Shown: positions 1-7,439, counted from the first letter of the stretch. The stretch: DNA of 15,120 nt from CALDCK01 sp050618055 (GCA_050618055.1 JBNLVK010000023.1:1-15120); one strand, 5' to 3'. The notes: generated by a model from the sequence alone, not told the origin. Translations and numbers: made by a program.

Positions 1-17
1 GTGTGCTCTTCCGATCT
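1..17 (+). other. Illumina adapter remnant at contig end
   Basis: The 17 bases GTGTGCTCTTCCGATCT equal the 3' end of the Illumina TruSeq read-2 adapter. They lie at the very first base of the window and nothing biological is needed to explain them. They also read in frame with the downstream gene (C-A-L-P-I), so automatic annotation would wrongly extend that protein into adapter. Genomic sequence begins at about base 18. Confidence 0.93.
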
Positions 18-943
18 CGGCGCGGTGGGCGCTCGCCGTGGGCGCGCTGGGTGTGCTGCCCGTACTGCTCCACGGCGCCGCCGACGGCTTCGCCGGGCTC
101 CGCTACCAGCTCCTGGATCGCCACGCGACGGCGGCCGGACCGGCGGGCTGGCTCGACTTCGTGGCGTGGCAGTCGTTGGTGGGGGGTCCGCTCTGCTTCG
201 TGGCGCTGGTCTGGATCGTGGTGCGCGGGCTGCGCTCCCTCTCCGACCGGACACCGGCCCGCGCGCTGCTCCTCGTCTTCGCGGCGACGCACCTGGGCGT
301 CTACTTCCTGGCCGCCCCCTTCGCCGACGCGCGCCACGTCAGCCTGCACTGGCCGGCTCCGGCCTACGTGTCGCTGGCCGTGCTGCTGCCCGAGGTGCTG
401 CGGGGGCGTCGCGAGCTGGCGCTGGCGGTCGCCGGCAGCGGCGCGCTGGTCGTCGTCGGGGCGTTCGTCGCACTCCTCGTCGGCGGACCGGGCGAGGGCG
501 CGCTGCGCCGTCCCTTCGCCGGTCACGCCGGGGCGACGCCCGCCGTGGCGGCGGCGCTCGTCGACGCCGACGCGCCTCGCATCCTGGTGACCGACGGCTA
601 CCGGCTCGCCGGACGCCTGGCCCTCGACCTGCCGTCCGACGGCGGCGTCGACCTCTACGCGCTGCGCAACCGCGACGACGTGCGCCACGGCCGCGCGCGT
701 CAGCTCGACGCCTGGGATCGGGGCGAGGACGCGCTGCGCGCGCGCGCCGGCGAGGAGGCGCTGCTGGTCCTCGAGAAGCGCCGGCGCACGCGACCCTTCC
801 GGCTGCACGCGCTCTCGTTCCTGGAGGCGCCGCGCCGCGTCGGCGACGTGAGCCACCGGGGCTTCGACGGAGCGGTGCGACGCTACCTGCTCTACCGCGG
901 GCGCCTGCGGGCGCCGCCGCCTCAGCCGTCCGACCGCTCGTAG
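18..943 (+). CDS. GT39-like membrane glycosyltransferase, C-terminal part (5' truncated)
   Basis: This is the C-terminal part (about 308 codons) of a multi-pass membrane protein. The frame is open from the contig end and stops at TAG 941-943. Four or five hydrophobic segments can be read: W-A-L-A-V-G onward, the stretch from WLDFVAWQS to IVVRGLR, LLLVFAATHLGVYFLAAPFA, the HWPAPAY segment, and LALAVAGSGALVVVGAFVALL. A soluble tail with an ILVTDGYRLAGRLALDL core follows. The hWPaPAYvsLavLLP pattern and the tail fit the dolichyl-phosphate-mannose / ArnT-like GT-C family (GT39, PMT_2), which transfers sugars from polyprenyl-phosphate donors on the outer face of the inner membrane. The catalytic N-terminal loop is not in the window, so donor and acceptor cannot be inferred. 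The initiation codon lies upstream of the contig; the GTG at 38 is only the first in-frame candidate. The 3' end overlaps the convergent Nudix gene by 22 bp. Confidence 0.7.
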
Positions 944-1647
944 CGCCAGCCCGCTCCGCCCATCACGAGGCGGTGGCGCGGGCCCGGACGCGCGGCATCG
1001 GTGGCCTCCCAGCCGGCGTCGCCGCGCCACAGCGCCGTGGGTCCGCCGTCGGTGACGGCGATGTGGGTCTCGAAGCGCTCGGGCTCGGCGGCGTCGGCGC
1101 GGGCCAGTGCGTCGGCCACGTCGTTCGCCCGCGCCAGCGCGTGCAGCGTGACGAAGGTGGGCGGCGCCAGCTCGATCTCTCCCGCGTCGCGCTTCTCGAG
1201 CGCGCGGCGCGGCGACAGCCAGGAGTGCTCGCGGATCTCGCCGTCGTCGATGCGGATCTCACCGGCCGGTGCCGGCGCCAGGAAGAACCAGGTGAGGAAG
1301 CGCTTCGGCGTGATCGGCGGCGGCGTCCAGTGGGAGAAGGGCACCAGGGCGTCGGCGGCGAGCGCCAGCCCGGCCTCCTCCTCGGCCTCGCGCACCGCGG
1401 CCACGCGCGCGATCGCCAGCTCGTCGTCGTCGGCCAGTCCCGCCGCGTCCCCGGCGTCGACGCGGCCGCCCGGGAAGACCCACATGCCGCCGAAGGCGAT
1501 CTTCGAGTTGCGCCGCAGCATCAGCGTCTCGAGGCCGTCGCGCGTGTCGCGCAGCACCACCACCGTCGCGGCCGCCACCGGCGGCGTGCCGGTCCGGCCC
1601 TGCTTCGCCAGCCGGGCCAGCTCGCGCTCGTGGGTGCGTCCGCTCAT
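922..1647 (-). CDS. Nudix hydrolase, NUDT19-like (putative CoA/nucleoside diphosphate hydrolase)
   Basis: The product is a 241-residue Nudix protein. The core is FGGMWVFPGGRVD (52-64) followed by REAEEEAGL (86-94), which supplies the metal-binding REuxEExGu half of the Nudix box. Between G61 and R86 there is an insertion of several residues compared with the classical GX5EX7 spacing. That insertion, with the downstream SHWTPP..TPKRFLTWFF and PPTFVTLHALA motifs, is typical of the NUDT19/RP2p group, whose studied members cleave CoA and acyl-CoA. The substrate here is inferred from that resemblance only. The ATG at 1645-1647 was chosen because it follows the upstream gene's stop by 5 bp and has GAGG about 3-4 nt before it. 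It lies in a tight operon behind the Rossmann-fold gene. It is convergent with, and overlaps, the end of the glycosyltransferase gene. Confidence 0.88.
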   Translation of the reverse strand: MSGRTHERELARLAKQGRTGTPPVAAATVVVLRDTRDGLETLMLRRNSKIAFGGMWVFPGGRVDAGDAAGLADDDELAIARVAAVREAEEEAGLALAADALVPFSHWTPPPITPKRFLTWFFLAPAPAGEIRIDDGEIREHSWLSPRRALEKRDAGEIELAPPTFVTLHALARANDVADALARADAAEPERFETHIAVTDGGPTALWRGDAGWEATDAARPGPRHRLVMGGAGWRYERSDG

Positions 1648-1652
1648 GTCCC

Positions 1653-2291
1653 TCAGTATTGCACCACCGGCGCTTCGTGGAGCCAGGTGTCGTCGTGCAG
1701 CATGCCGAGCATGGCGTCGGCGCAGTCGGCGAAGTGGATGCGCGAGAAGCCGCTGAAGCGGTCGTATCCCAGGCGGTAGGTTCCGCGCCGCGGACCGCTC
1801 ACCATCTGGAGGGGACGGATGCCCAGCCAGGCAACCTCGCGGTTGCGCTCCAGGAGCTCCAGCTGGTGCTCCTTGTCCCGGTGCCGCAGCGCCATGAAGG
1901 TGCGCGCGAACCACTCGACGAAGCGGGCGCCGAAGGTCACCGTGTCCCGCGGAACCAGCGTGCTCCCGCCGCCGCACCACACGAAGCGGCAGGGGCCGAG
2001 CGCCGGCATCCGCGCCAGGATGTGGCGGGTGGCGTCGGTGCACAGGTCCTCCGGCGACGCGCGGTCGATGCCGAGGGCGAACAGGATGCCCTGGGTTCCG
2101 TCGGGCAGCGCCCGCGCTACCGCCTCCGGGTCGAGCGCATCGCCCGCGACGACCTGCACCCGGGTCCGGACCGCCTCGGGCAGCTTCGCCGGGTCGCGCG
2201 CCAGCACGGTCACCCGGTGGCCGGCCTCGAGGCACTGGTCGAGGCACTCGCGTCCCAGCGAGCCGGTGGCGCCGAAGATCGTGACCTGCAT
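1653..2291 (-). CDS. NAD(P)-binding Rossmann-fold protein, atypical SDR (NmrA-like)
   Basis: The 212-residue protein opens with MQVTIFGATGSLGREC. The glycine-rich GATGSLG (7-13) after the first beta strand, and VLARDPAKL (29-37) after the second, form the dinucleotide-binding site of atypical or extended short-chain dehydrogenases. There is no YxxxK catalytic pair in the usual place. This points to the SDR_a5/NmrA-like group, which includes isomerases, reductases and NAD(P)-sensing proteins. The length fits that group. The ATG at 2289-2291 starts exactly at the first beta strand, so longer upstream reading is ignored. Five base pairs separate its stop from the Nudix start, so the two are probably cotranscribed. 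No conventional Shine-Dalgarno is visible; instead a GGGGAC...GTCCCC hairpin abuts the start codon. The substrate is unknown. Confidence 0.85.
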   Translation of the reverse strand: MQVTIFGATGSLGRECLDQCLEAGHRVTVLARDPAKLPEAVRTRVQVVAGDALDPEAVARALPDGTQGILFALGIDRASPEDLCTDATRHILARMPALGPCRFVWCGGGSTLVPRDTVTFGARFVEWFARTFMALRHRDKEHQLELLERNREVAWLGIRPLQMVSGPRRGTYRLGYDRFSGFSRIHFADCADAMLGMLHDDTWLHEAPVVQY

Positions 2292-2310
2292 GGGGACGTC
2301 CAGTGTCCCC
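2292..2310 (-). repeat. Inverted repeat GGGGAC-N7-GTCCCC abutting a start codon
   Basis: Two perfect 6-bp arms (2292-2297 and 2305-2310) flank a 7-base loop. On the minus strand the hairpin ends on the base immediately before the ATG of the Rossmann-fold gene, where a ribosome binding site would normally lie. It could control initiation. It could also be a dispersed REP-like palindrome: GGGGAC...GTCCCC palindromes associated with Y1/RAYT transposases are known from many proteobacteria, but no transposase is present here. Confidence 0.5.
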
Positions 2311-2362
2311 GTTCCGGCCCGGCGCGCCACACCTGGCGCCGGGCCGACCGACCGGCGCGTCG

Positions 2363-3100
2363 TCAGCGGGCGGGGGCGGCCGGCAGCGGGCGCTCGAAGG
2401 CGATGCGCACGCCCTGGCGCACGGCCTCCTCGTCGGCGAAGGCGTCGGGGCGCTCGGCGACGCGGATCGCCACGCCCTGGCCCGGGGCGCTCAGGTCCAG
2501 GCGCTGGAGCAGCGCGAGGCCGCCGGCGCCTTCGAAGCGGATGGCCCCGTCGGGGGTGAGGATCGCGACGTTGAGCGAGGCGCCCATCAGGGTGCCGCGT
2601 CCGCCGCGGGTCTCGACCGAGATCGGCTCGCGGGTCTCGTGGCCCAGCGACGTGCCCGCCTTCGGGACCTGCACCGTCCGCTCGACGCCGTCCCAGGCGG
2701 CGCGCTGGTTGCGCACCTCCACCGGACGCGTGACCAGCGCGGGAATCACCATCACCGCGTACGGGGCCTGCCGGGCGACGCGCCGCGCGAAGCGGGCGTA
2801 GGCCTGGTAGACGTCGCGCTCGCCGTCGCGCATCACCTCGTGCCACAGGGCGCGGGCGCCGCCGGGCTCCAGTGCGGCGGCGCGCTGCTGGCCGTCGAGC
2901 ACGTCGAGCAGCTCGTCCCAGACCACGTCGGTCGCGTCGTCGAGCTCGGGGGGCGCGTGGACGCCCAGGTTGAGCGGTGCGATCAGCACGCGCCCGTCCT
3001 CGGGAAGCGGCGCCTCGGACTCGGCGCCGGCGACGGCGGCGAGCAGGGTCGACAGCAGGACCAGGCAGAGTCGTGCGACTCGTCTCGCGGGGGGCTTCAT
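2363..3100 (-). CDS. Secreted protein of unknown function
   Basis: I do not recognise the family. The 245-residue protein begins MKPPARRVARLCLVLLSTLL, a Sec signal peptide with a basic n-region and hydrophobic core. A signal peptidase I site is likely after A-G-A (24-26), so it is probably periplasmic or exported. The mature part starts with GRVLIAPLNLG (36-46), like the first strand of periplasmic fold domains of the VAVLPF type, then VWDELLDVLDGQQ (60-72). A pair of beta-rich stretches, YAVMVIPALV (114-123) and SLNVAILTPDGAIRFEGAGG (175-194), follows. The ATG at 3098-3100 was chosen over one 51 bp upstream because it places the signal peptide at the N-terminus and has GAGGAAA 6-7 nt before it. 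It lies 71 bp upstream of the Rossmann-fold gene on the same strand. Confidence 0.75.
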   Translation of the reverse strand: MKPPARRVARLCLVLLSTLLAAVAGAESEAPLPEDGRVLIAPLNLGVHAPPELDDATDVVWDELLDVLDGQQRAAALEPGGARALWHEVMRDGERDVYQAYARFARRVARQAPYAVMVIPALVTRPVEVRNQRAAWDGVERTVQVPKAGTSLGHETREPISVETRGGRGTLMGASLNVAILTPDGAIRFEGAGGLALLQRLDLSAPGQGVAIRVAERPDAFADEEAVRQGVRIAFERPLPAAPAR

Positions 3101-3137
3101 GGGGGCTTTCCTCGTCGGAGATACCAGGCGGTACCCG

Positions 3138-3152
3138 GATGATTCGATCATC
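3138..3152. repeat. Inverted repeat GATGAT-TCG-ATCATC
   Basis: Perfect 6-bp arms around a 3-base centre lie 38 bp upstream of the secreted-protein start. A shorter dyad, TACC-AGGC-GGTA (3122-3133), sits between it and the gene. The size and position suit an operator for a dimeric regulator, but no promoter boxes are recognisable and no regulator gene is nearby. Confidence 0.3.
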
Positions 3153-3165
3153 GACGCACTGCGTT

Positions 3166-3235
3166 GGCGGCTTGAGCCGCTGCGCGCGCGTTGCCGGTCA
3201 GGCGGCTCGAGCCGCTGCGCGCGCGTTGCCGGTCA
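3166..3235. repeat. Two tandem 35-bp units carrying a 14-bp palindrome
   Basis: Units 3166-3200 and 3201-3235 are identical at 34 of 35 positions; only 3173 (T) and 3208 (C) differ. Each begins GGCGGCT and ends GTTGCCGGTCA. The second unit contains the perfect palindrome GCGGCTCGAGCCGC (3202-3215); in the first unit one base breaks it. The pair lies between the 3' end of the P450 gene and the 5' end of the secreted-protein gene, both on the minus strand. Possible roles are a transcription roadblock or terminator stem (there is no T-run), or a tandem operator. A simple slippage duplication is equally possible. Confidence 0.85.
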
Positions 3236-3285
3236 GCTGCCGGCGATCAGGTGGAAGAGCGCGTCGAGCAGGGCCCACCCGGCGC

Positions 3286-4536
3286 TCAGGCGCCGCGTTC
3301 CAGATCGAGCCGGGCGCGGCCCCGCACCAGGAACGAGTCGACCATCGGCGGCGTGCCGCCCACCCGCTTGCAGTGGGACAGCTCGGGCAGGATCGCCTCG
3401 AGGGCCACGCGGGCCTCCAGGCGGGCCAGCGCTGCGCCCAGGCAGAAGTGGGGTCCGAAGCCGAAGCCCAGGTGGCCGCGCGTGTCGCGCTCCACGTCGA
3501 AGCGGTCCGGGTCGGGGAAGACGCGCTCGTCCCGGTTGGCCGAGCCCAGCAGCAGGGCCACGACGCTGTCGGCCGGCAGCGTCGTACCGTGCAGCTCGAC
3601 GTCGCGGGTGGTCTGGCGGAACACCACCTGGATGGGCGAGTCGAAGCGCACCGCCTCCTCCACCAGCTTCGGCACGTCGTCCGGGCAGCCGGCCACGCGC
3701 TCCGCCACCTCGGGGCGATCGAGCAGGGCGTGGACCGCGTTGCCGATCAGGTTGGTGGTCGTCTCGTTGCCGGCGAGCAGCAGCAGCACCACGAACTGGA
3801 TGACGTCGATCTCGTCGAGCGTCTCTTCCTGGGCCGGGTCCACCAGCAGGCTGATCAGGTCGTCGGCCGGCGCCTCGCGACGCAGGCGCGCCTGCTCCTG
3901 GAGGTAGAGGTAGAGGTCGGTGAAGTGGTGGATCTGGCGGCCGACCTTCGCGGAGCTGCCGCGCGACGCCCCCGACGCCACCTGGATGATGATGTCGCTC
4001 CAGCGCTTGAAGTCGGCGCGCCGCGAGGCGTCGACCCCGAGCATCTCGGCGATGATGGTGACGGGAAGCGGGATGGCCAGGTCCTCGATCACGTCGAAGG
4101 GACGGCCCGGCCGCAGCTCGCCCATGGCCCGGGCCACCAGCTCGCGGGCCCGCGTCTCCCAGGCGGCGATGCGCCGCGGCACGAAGCCGCGGTTCACGAC
4201 GCGGCGCAGCGTGTCGTGGCGCGCGCCGTCCATGGCGATCATGCTGCCGCGGCGCTGCATCTCGAAGGGGTTCACCCGGGCGCGCAGCAGGAAGCCCAGC
4301 AGGCCCAGCACCATGCGCGGTCCCAGCGGCGCCATCTCGCTGAGCACGCTGTTCATGGCCGCCGACGAGAACGTCTGCGGATCCTTCAGCGCGCCGGCCA
4401 CGTCGGCGTGGCGCGACAGGCAGAACAGGCCCGACTCGGGCGCCCAGTGGACCGGGGCCTCGTTGCGCAGGCGGCGGTAGACCGGGTAGGGATCCTCGCG
4501 GTCCTGCGCGGAGAACGGCTCGAAGGCGACGGGCAT
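3286..4536 (-). CDS. Cytochrome P450 (bacterial class I type)
   Basis: This is a complete soluble bacterial P450 of 416 residues, the usual length. The diagnostic elements are in order: a BM-helix-like DGARHDTLRRVVNRGF (103-118); the I-helix oxygen-activation motif AGNETT (255-260, with the acid-alcohol pair E258/T259); the K-helix ExxR (E294-R297); the PDPDRFDVER meander (341-350); and the haem-binding loop FGFGPHFCLGAALAR (358-372) with axial ligand C365. It should hydroxylate or epoxidise a hydrophobic substrate using electrons from a ferredoxin system, but no ferredoxin or reductase gene is in the window. The ATG at 4534-4536 has GAGGAG 9 nt upstream. The CaiB-type gene lies 79 bp upstream on the same strand, suggesting a shared pathway on a CoA-linked or terpenoid/steroid-like compound. 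The substrate cannot be read from sequence. Confidence 0.97.
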   Translation of the reverse strand: MPVAFEPFSAQDREDPYPVYRRLRNEAPVHWAPESGLFCLSRHADVAGALKDPQTFSSAAMNSVLSEMAPLGPRMVLGLLGFLLRARVNPFEMQRRGSMIAMDGARHDTLRRVVNRGFVPRRIAAWETRARELVARAMGELRPGRPFDVIEDLAIPLPVTIIAEMLGVDASRRADFKRWSDIIIQVASGASRGSSAKVGRQIHHFTDLYLYLQEQARLRREAPADDLISLLVDPAQEETLDEIDVIQFVVLLLLAGNETTTNLIGNAVHALLDRPEVAERVAGCPDDVPKLVEEAVRFDSPIQVVFRQTTRDVELHGTTLPADSVVALLLGSANRDERVFPDPDRFDVERDTRGHLGFGFGPHFCLGAALARLEARVALEAILPELSHCKRVGGTPPMVDSFLVRGRARLDLERGA

Positions 4537-4615
4537 CGGGGGGGGCTCCTCGGGGCCCGGTATCGACCGGACGTCCCGGCGGCTTGACGCGCCCGCGCGG
4601 GGGGCGGCCGCCGGA

Positions 4616-5851
4616 TCAGCCGAAGACGCCGGCCTCCCGCAGCCGGGCGATCTCCGCCGCGTCCTTGCCCAGCACCTTCGCCATCACCTCGTCCGTGTCG
4701 CGTCCCAGTGTCGGAGCCTTCGTGGGGACGGGCAGCGGCTCGCCGTTCACGTAGACGGGCAGCGGCAGCTGCTCGCAGCCCAGCTTCTCGGTGGGCCAGA
4801 AGTCCATGCGGTGCCGGAACTGGGGGTCGTCGCCGATGTTGGCCGGGGTGTTGAAGGGCGCGATGGTGGTGTTGTGCTCGTCCGCGAAGGCGAGCCACTC
4901 CTTCACGGTTTTCGTGCGGAAGATCTCGCGCAGCTCCTTCTGGAGCTCGACGTTGCCGCGGGCGTGGTCGGCGTACTTGCTGCCGGGCCACTTCTCGAAC
5001 AGGTCCATGCGGTCCACGCCCTTGCAGAAGTTCTTCCAGAACGCCTGCTCCGAGGCCATGAACAGCACGTGACCGTCGCTGGCCTCGTAGGCCTGGTAGC
5101 GCACGCCCTCCCACATGCCGGCCAGTCCCGCGGGCCGGCGCACGTAGTCGTCGGACGGGTTGCCCGTCACCTCGTCCTCGGGCCGCAGGTACGCCCGCTC
5201 CGACTCGATCCGGTACCAGTCCATGTAGGCCGACGCGTCCGACTGGGCCATCTCCATCTCGCAGCCCTCGCCGCTGGCGCGCGCCTTGATGACGCCGGCC
5301 AGGATGGCGATGGCGGCCAGCATGGGACCCACGTTGATGCCCACGTTCGGCATGGTCGGCGGAATGCGGCAGAAGCCCTCGTCGTCGGTGACGGGCTGCA
5401 CGATGCCCGACCAGGTGTCGTAGGCGATGCCGTGGCTCGGCATGTCCCGGTAGGGACCGGTGGCGCCGTAGCCCGAGAGCGTGGCGAACACGATCTTCGG
5501 GTTCACCTTCTTCAGCTCCTCGTAGCCCAGGCCGAGCTTCGCCAGCGAGCCCGGCCGCATGGCCTCGACCACCACGTCCGCGTTCGCCACCAGCTCCTTG
5601 TAGAGCGCGATGCCCTCCTCGCTCTTCAGGTTCAGCGTGATGCTCTTCTTGCCGCGGTGCGTGTGCAGGTGCAGCAGCGAGACGCCCTCGACGATCGGCC
5701 AGGTCATCTGGCGGATGTAGTCGCCCGAGGGGGGCTCGACCTTGATGACGTCGGCACCCATGTCGGCGAAGAAGGTGGCGACGTGGCCGGGTCCGAGCAG
5801 GCTCGATTCGATCACGCGGACGCCGGCGAGGAGCTGGGAGGGATCTGTCAC
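4616..5851 (-). CDS. CaiB/BaiF family III CoA-transferase homologue, catalytic Asp not found
   Basis: The 411-residue length and motifs are those of the CaiB/BaiF (family III) CoA-transferases and alpha-methylacyl-CoA racemases. The sequence shows LLAGVRVIESSLLGPG (7-22), FADMGADVIKVEPP (28-41), RGKKSITLNLKSEEG (66-80), ADVVVEAMRPG (91-101), and VFATLSGYGATGPYRD (121-136). SHGIAYDTWSG (139-149) follows, in which H140 lines up with the catalytic histidine of the racemase. The catalytic aspartate expected about 30 residues later, just before the AAIAILAG helix, is missing: the stretch MPNVGINVGPML (167-178) has no acidic residue. The activity is therefore uncertain. The start is GTG (5849-5851) with GGAG 8 nt upstream. 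It is 44 bp downstream of the ankyrin gene and 79 bp upstream of the P450, all on one strand. Confidence 0.9.
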   Translation of the reverse strand: MTDPSQLLAGVRVIESSLLGPGHVATFFADMGADVIKVEPPSGDYIRQMTWPIVEGVSLLHLHTHRGKKSITLNLKSEEGIALYKELVANADVVVEAMRPGSLAKLGLGYEELKKVNPKIVFATLSGYGATGPYRDMPSHGIAYDTWSGIVQPVTDDEGFCRIPPTMPNVGINVGPMLAAIAILAGVIKARASGEGCEMEMAQSDASAYMDWYRIESERAYLRPEDEVTGNPSDDYVRRPAGLAGMWEGVRYQAYEASDGHVLFMASEQAFWKNFCKGVDRMDLFEKWPGSKYADHARGNVELQKELREIFRTKTVKEWLAFADEHNTTIAPFNTPANIGDDPQFRHRMDFWPTEKLGCEQLPLPVYVNGEPLPVPTKAPTLGRDTDEVMAKVLGKDAAEIARLREAGVFG

Positions 5852-5895
5852 GGTGCGGTCTCCGGTGCGAGAGCGCCGAAGCTAGCAGCGTGGCG

Positions 5896-6951
5896 TCAGC
5901 CGAGCATCAGCTGGAGCGTCGACACGTGGCCGTTCTGCTCGGCGAAGCCGACCGCCGAATGCCCGTGCTCGCCCTCCTGGAGCGGATCGGCGCCGGCCTC
6001 GAGCAGCAGACGGACCACGTCGTCGGCGCCGTGCTGGGCGGCGAACATGATGGGCGTCGAGCGGTCCGCGTCGAGCGCCTCCGCGTCGGCGCCGGCTTCC
6101 AGGAGGCGGCGCGTGCAGCCCGCCTGGCAGGCGTTGGCGGCGAACATGAGCGCCGTGTAGCCCGACTCGTCCCGCTGCTCCAGGTCCGGCGAGGCGGTCA
6201 GCAGGCGCACCAGCGCCCGCTCGGCGCCGGCGTGGGCCGCCGCCATCAGCGCCGACAGGCCGCTGCCGTCCGCCGCGTCGACCCGGGCGCCGCCGGCCAG
6301 CAGCAGGCCGACCAGCTCGGGCTGGGCGGTGCCGGCCGCCGCGGCCAGCGCCGGCGTGCCGCCGCTGGTGCGCGTGTCCGGGTCGGCGCCTTCGCCGAGC
6401 AGCGCCTTCAGCGCGTCCGGCGACTCGTCGAAGATCGCGACGATCAGCGGATCCTCCCCCTCGCGGATCTGGGAGACGTGCCGGATCACGGCGATCAGCT
6501 CGTGGCCCCTGTGGAAGAGGGGCGAGAGCATCGCGCGGTCGGCGGCGAGCAGGCGCTCCTTGAACTCCGCGCTGCGCACGCCGCCGGACTCGATCAGGCT
6601 GAAGCGCGTCCAGCCGGAGGCCGGCAGCGGGGCGTCGTCGGTCGGTGTCAGGGCGTAGCGGTGCTGGCGGGCCAGGTCGAGGAAGGCCCGGGCGGCCTCG
6701 GCGCAGCGGCGGTGGCTGCCGCCGCCGATCACGCCGCCGCCGTTGCTGAAGTAGAGCGAGGCGGTGCCGTCCGTGTGGGCCAGCAGGGTGTACACGGCGC
6801 CGCGCATGCCCGTCTCCATCAGGGCGGCGATCGGGGCGCCCGGCGGGCCGCCGGCCTCCTGCGCCAGCGCCAGCACCTCGTTGCGCATCCGTGTGTAGAT
6901 CGCCGCAGGCTCTTCGCGGCGGCCGCCCAGGAGCTTCGACAGGATGCCCAT
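5896..6951 (-). CDS. Ankyrin-repeat protein with an uncharacterised N-terminal domain
   Basis: The protein has 351 residues. The C-terminal half (about 165-351) is five to six ankyrin repeats, with signatures such as LLGEGADPDTR, TPALAAAAG, LSALMAAAHAG, YTALMFAAN, RRLLEAGADAEALD, TPIMFAAQHGADDVVRLLLEAGADP and VGFAEQNGH. They should form a protein-binding solenoid. The N-terminal part (about 16-150) is a separate alpha/beta domain with a YTLLAHTDGTASLYFSNGGG core (54-73) and IGGGSH. I know this only as a conserved domain without assigned function. No signal peptide or membrane segment is seen, so it is probably cytoplasmic. The ATG at 6949-6951 was preferred over one 87 bp upstream because the longer form overlaps the divergent MAPEG gene and its added residues look non-coding. 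The ribosome site is weak (GGAA). It heads the minus-strand run that includes the CaiB and P450 genes. Confidence 0.88.
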   Translation of the reverse strand: MGILSKLLGGRREEPAAIYTRMRNEVLALAQEAGGPPGAPIAALMETGMRGAVYTLLAHTDGTASLYFSNGGGVIGGGSHRRCAEAARAFLDLARQHRYALTPTDDAPLPASGWTRFSLIESGGVRSAEFKERLLAADRAMLSPLFHRGHELIAVIRHVSQIREGEDPLIVAIFDESPDALKALLGEGADPDTRTSGGTPALAAAAGTAQPELVGLLLAGGARVDAADGSGLSALMAAAHAGAERALVRLLTASPDLEQRDESGYTALMFAANACQAGCTRRLLEAGADAEALDADRSTPIMFAAQHGADDVVRLLLEAGADPLQEGEHGHSAVGFAEQNGHVSTLQLMLG

Positions 6952-7011
6952 CCGTTCCGGATCGGCTGGATCGGGCCCGGCGTTGAGTCCACAATGGGCC
7001 TCCCCCCTTGC

Positions 7012-7016
7012 GGAGG
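7012..7016 (+). promoter_or_regulatory. Ribosome binding site GGAGG of the MAPEG gene
   Basis: GGAGG lies five bases before the ATG at 7022 and decides this start over an in-frame ATG 78 bp upstream. The 70-bp divergent gap that contains it also has a 7-bp direct repeat GGATCGG at 6959-6965 and 6968-6974. Confidence 0.8.
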
Positions 7017-7021
7017 TCCCC

Positions 7022-7414
7022 ATGCCCGTGCCGATCACCGGTCTCTACCTGGCCGTCTTCGCCCTGTTCGCTTCGTTCCTGGCGTTCCTCCCCGGCAAGA
7101 TCCGGGGCACGGAGGGCATCTCGATCGGGGACGGCGGCCGCCCCGACCTGCTGCTGGCCATGCGCCGCCACGCGAACTTCGTGGAGTACGTCCCCTACTT
7201 CATGATCATGTTCGGCGCGCTCGAGCTGAACGGAACGTCGGCGGGAACGCTGCACGGCCTGGGCATCGGCATGCTGGCCTCGCGCGTGTGCCACGCGGTG
7301 GGCATCAAGGCCGACACCATCCAGTCGCCGTTGCGCGGCGTGGGCGCCGGCGGAACGCTGCTGCTCACCCTGATCGCCGCGGGCATGCTCGCCTACGACT
7401 TCTTCCAGGCCTGA
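7022..7414 (+). CDS. MAPEG-family membrane protein
   Basis: The 130-residue product has the four-helix layout of MAPEG proteins (membrane-associated proteins in eicosanoid and glutathione metabolism). Helices are at about 5-24, 52-70, 76-94 and 108-127. The signature loop MRRHANFVEYVPYFMIM (47-63) carries the conserved R, N and E of the glutathione-contact motif of the YecN-like bacterial branch. Members act on, or with, glutathione in detoxification or peroxide reduction. The specific reaction is unknown, and some bacterial homologues may have no glutathione. The ATG at 7022 has GGAGG at 7012-7016, five bases upstream. It is divergent from the ankyrin gene across 70 bp and convergent with the SnoaL-like gene, with 25 bp between the stops. 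Confidence 0.92.
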   Translation: MPVPITGLYLAVFALFASFLAFLPGKIRGTEGISIGDGGRPDLLLAMRRHANFVEYVPYFMIMFGALELNGTSAGTLHGLGIGMLASRVCHAVGIKADTIQSPLRGVGAGGTLLLTLIAAGMLAYDFFQA

Positions 7415-7439
7415 GGCCGGGCGCCGCGAGCGCGTCGGG

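Noticed and set aside
3101..3151. Upstream ATG (3149-3151) for the secreted protein
   Set aside because: It would bury the signal peptide 17 residues inside and place the start within an inverted repeat; the ATG at 3098-3100 has a good ribosome site.
3236..3288. Short minus-strand reading ending ALLDALFHLIAGS just past the P450 stop
   Set aside because: It looks like a protein tail, but it has no start codon in frame and no extended coding pattern. It is probably chance in GC-rich DNA, or at most a gene remnant.
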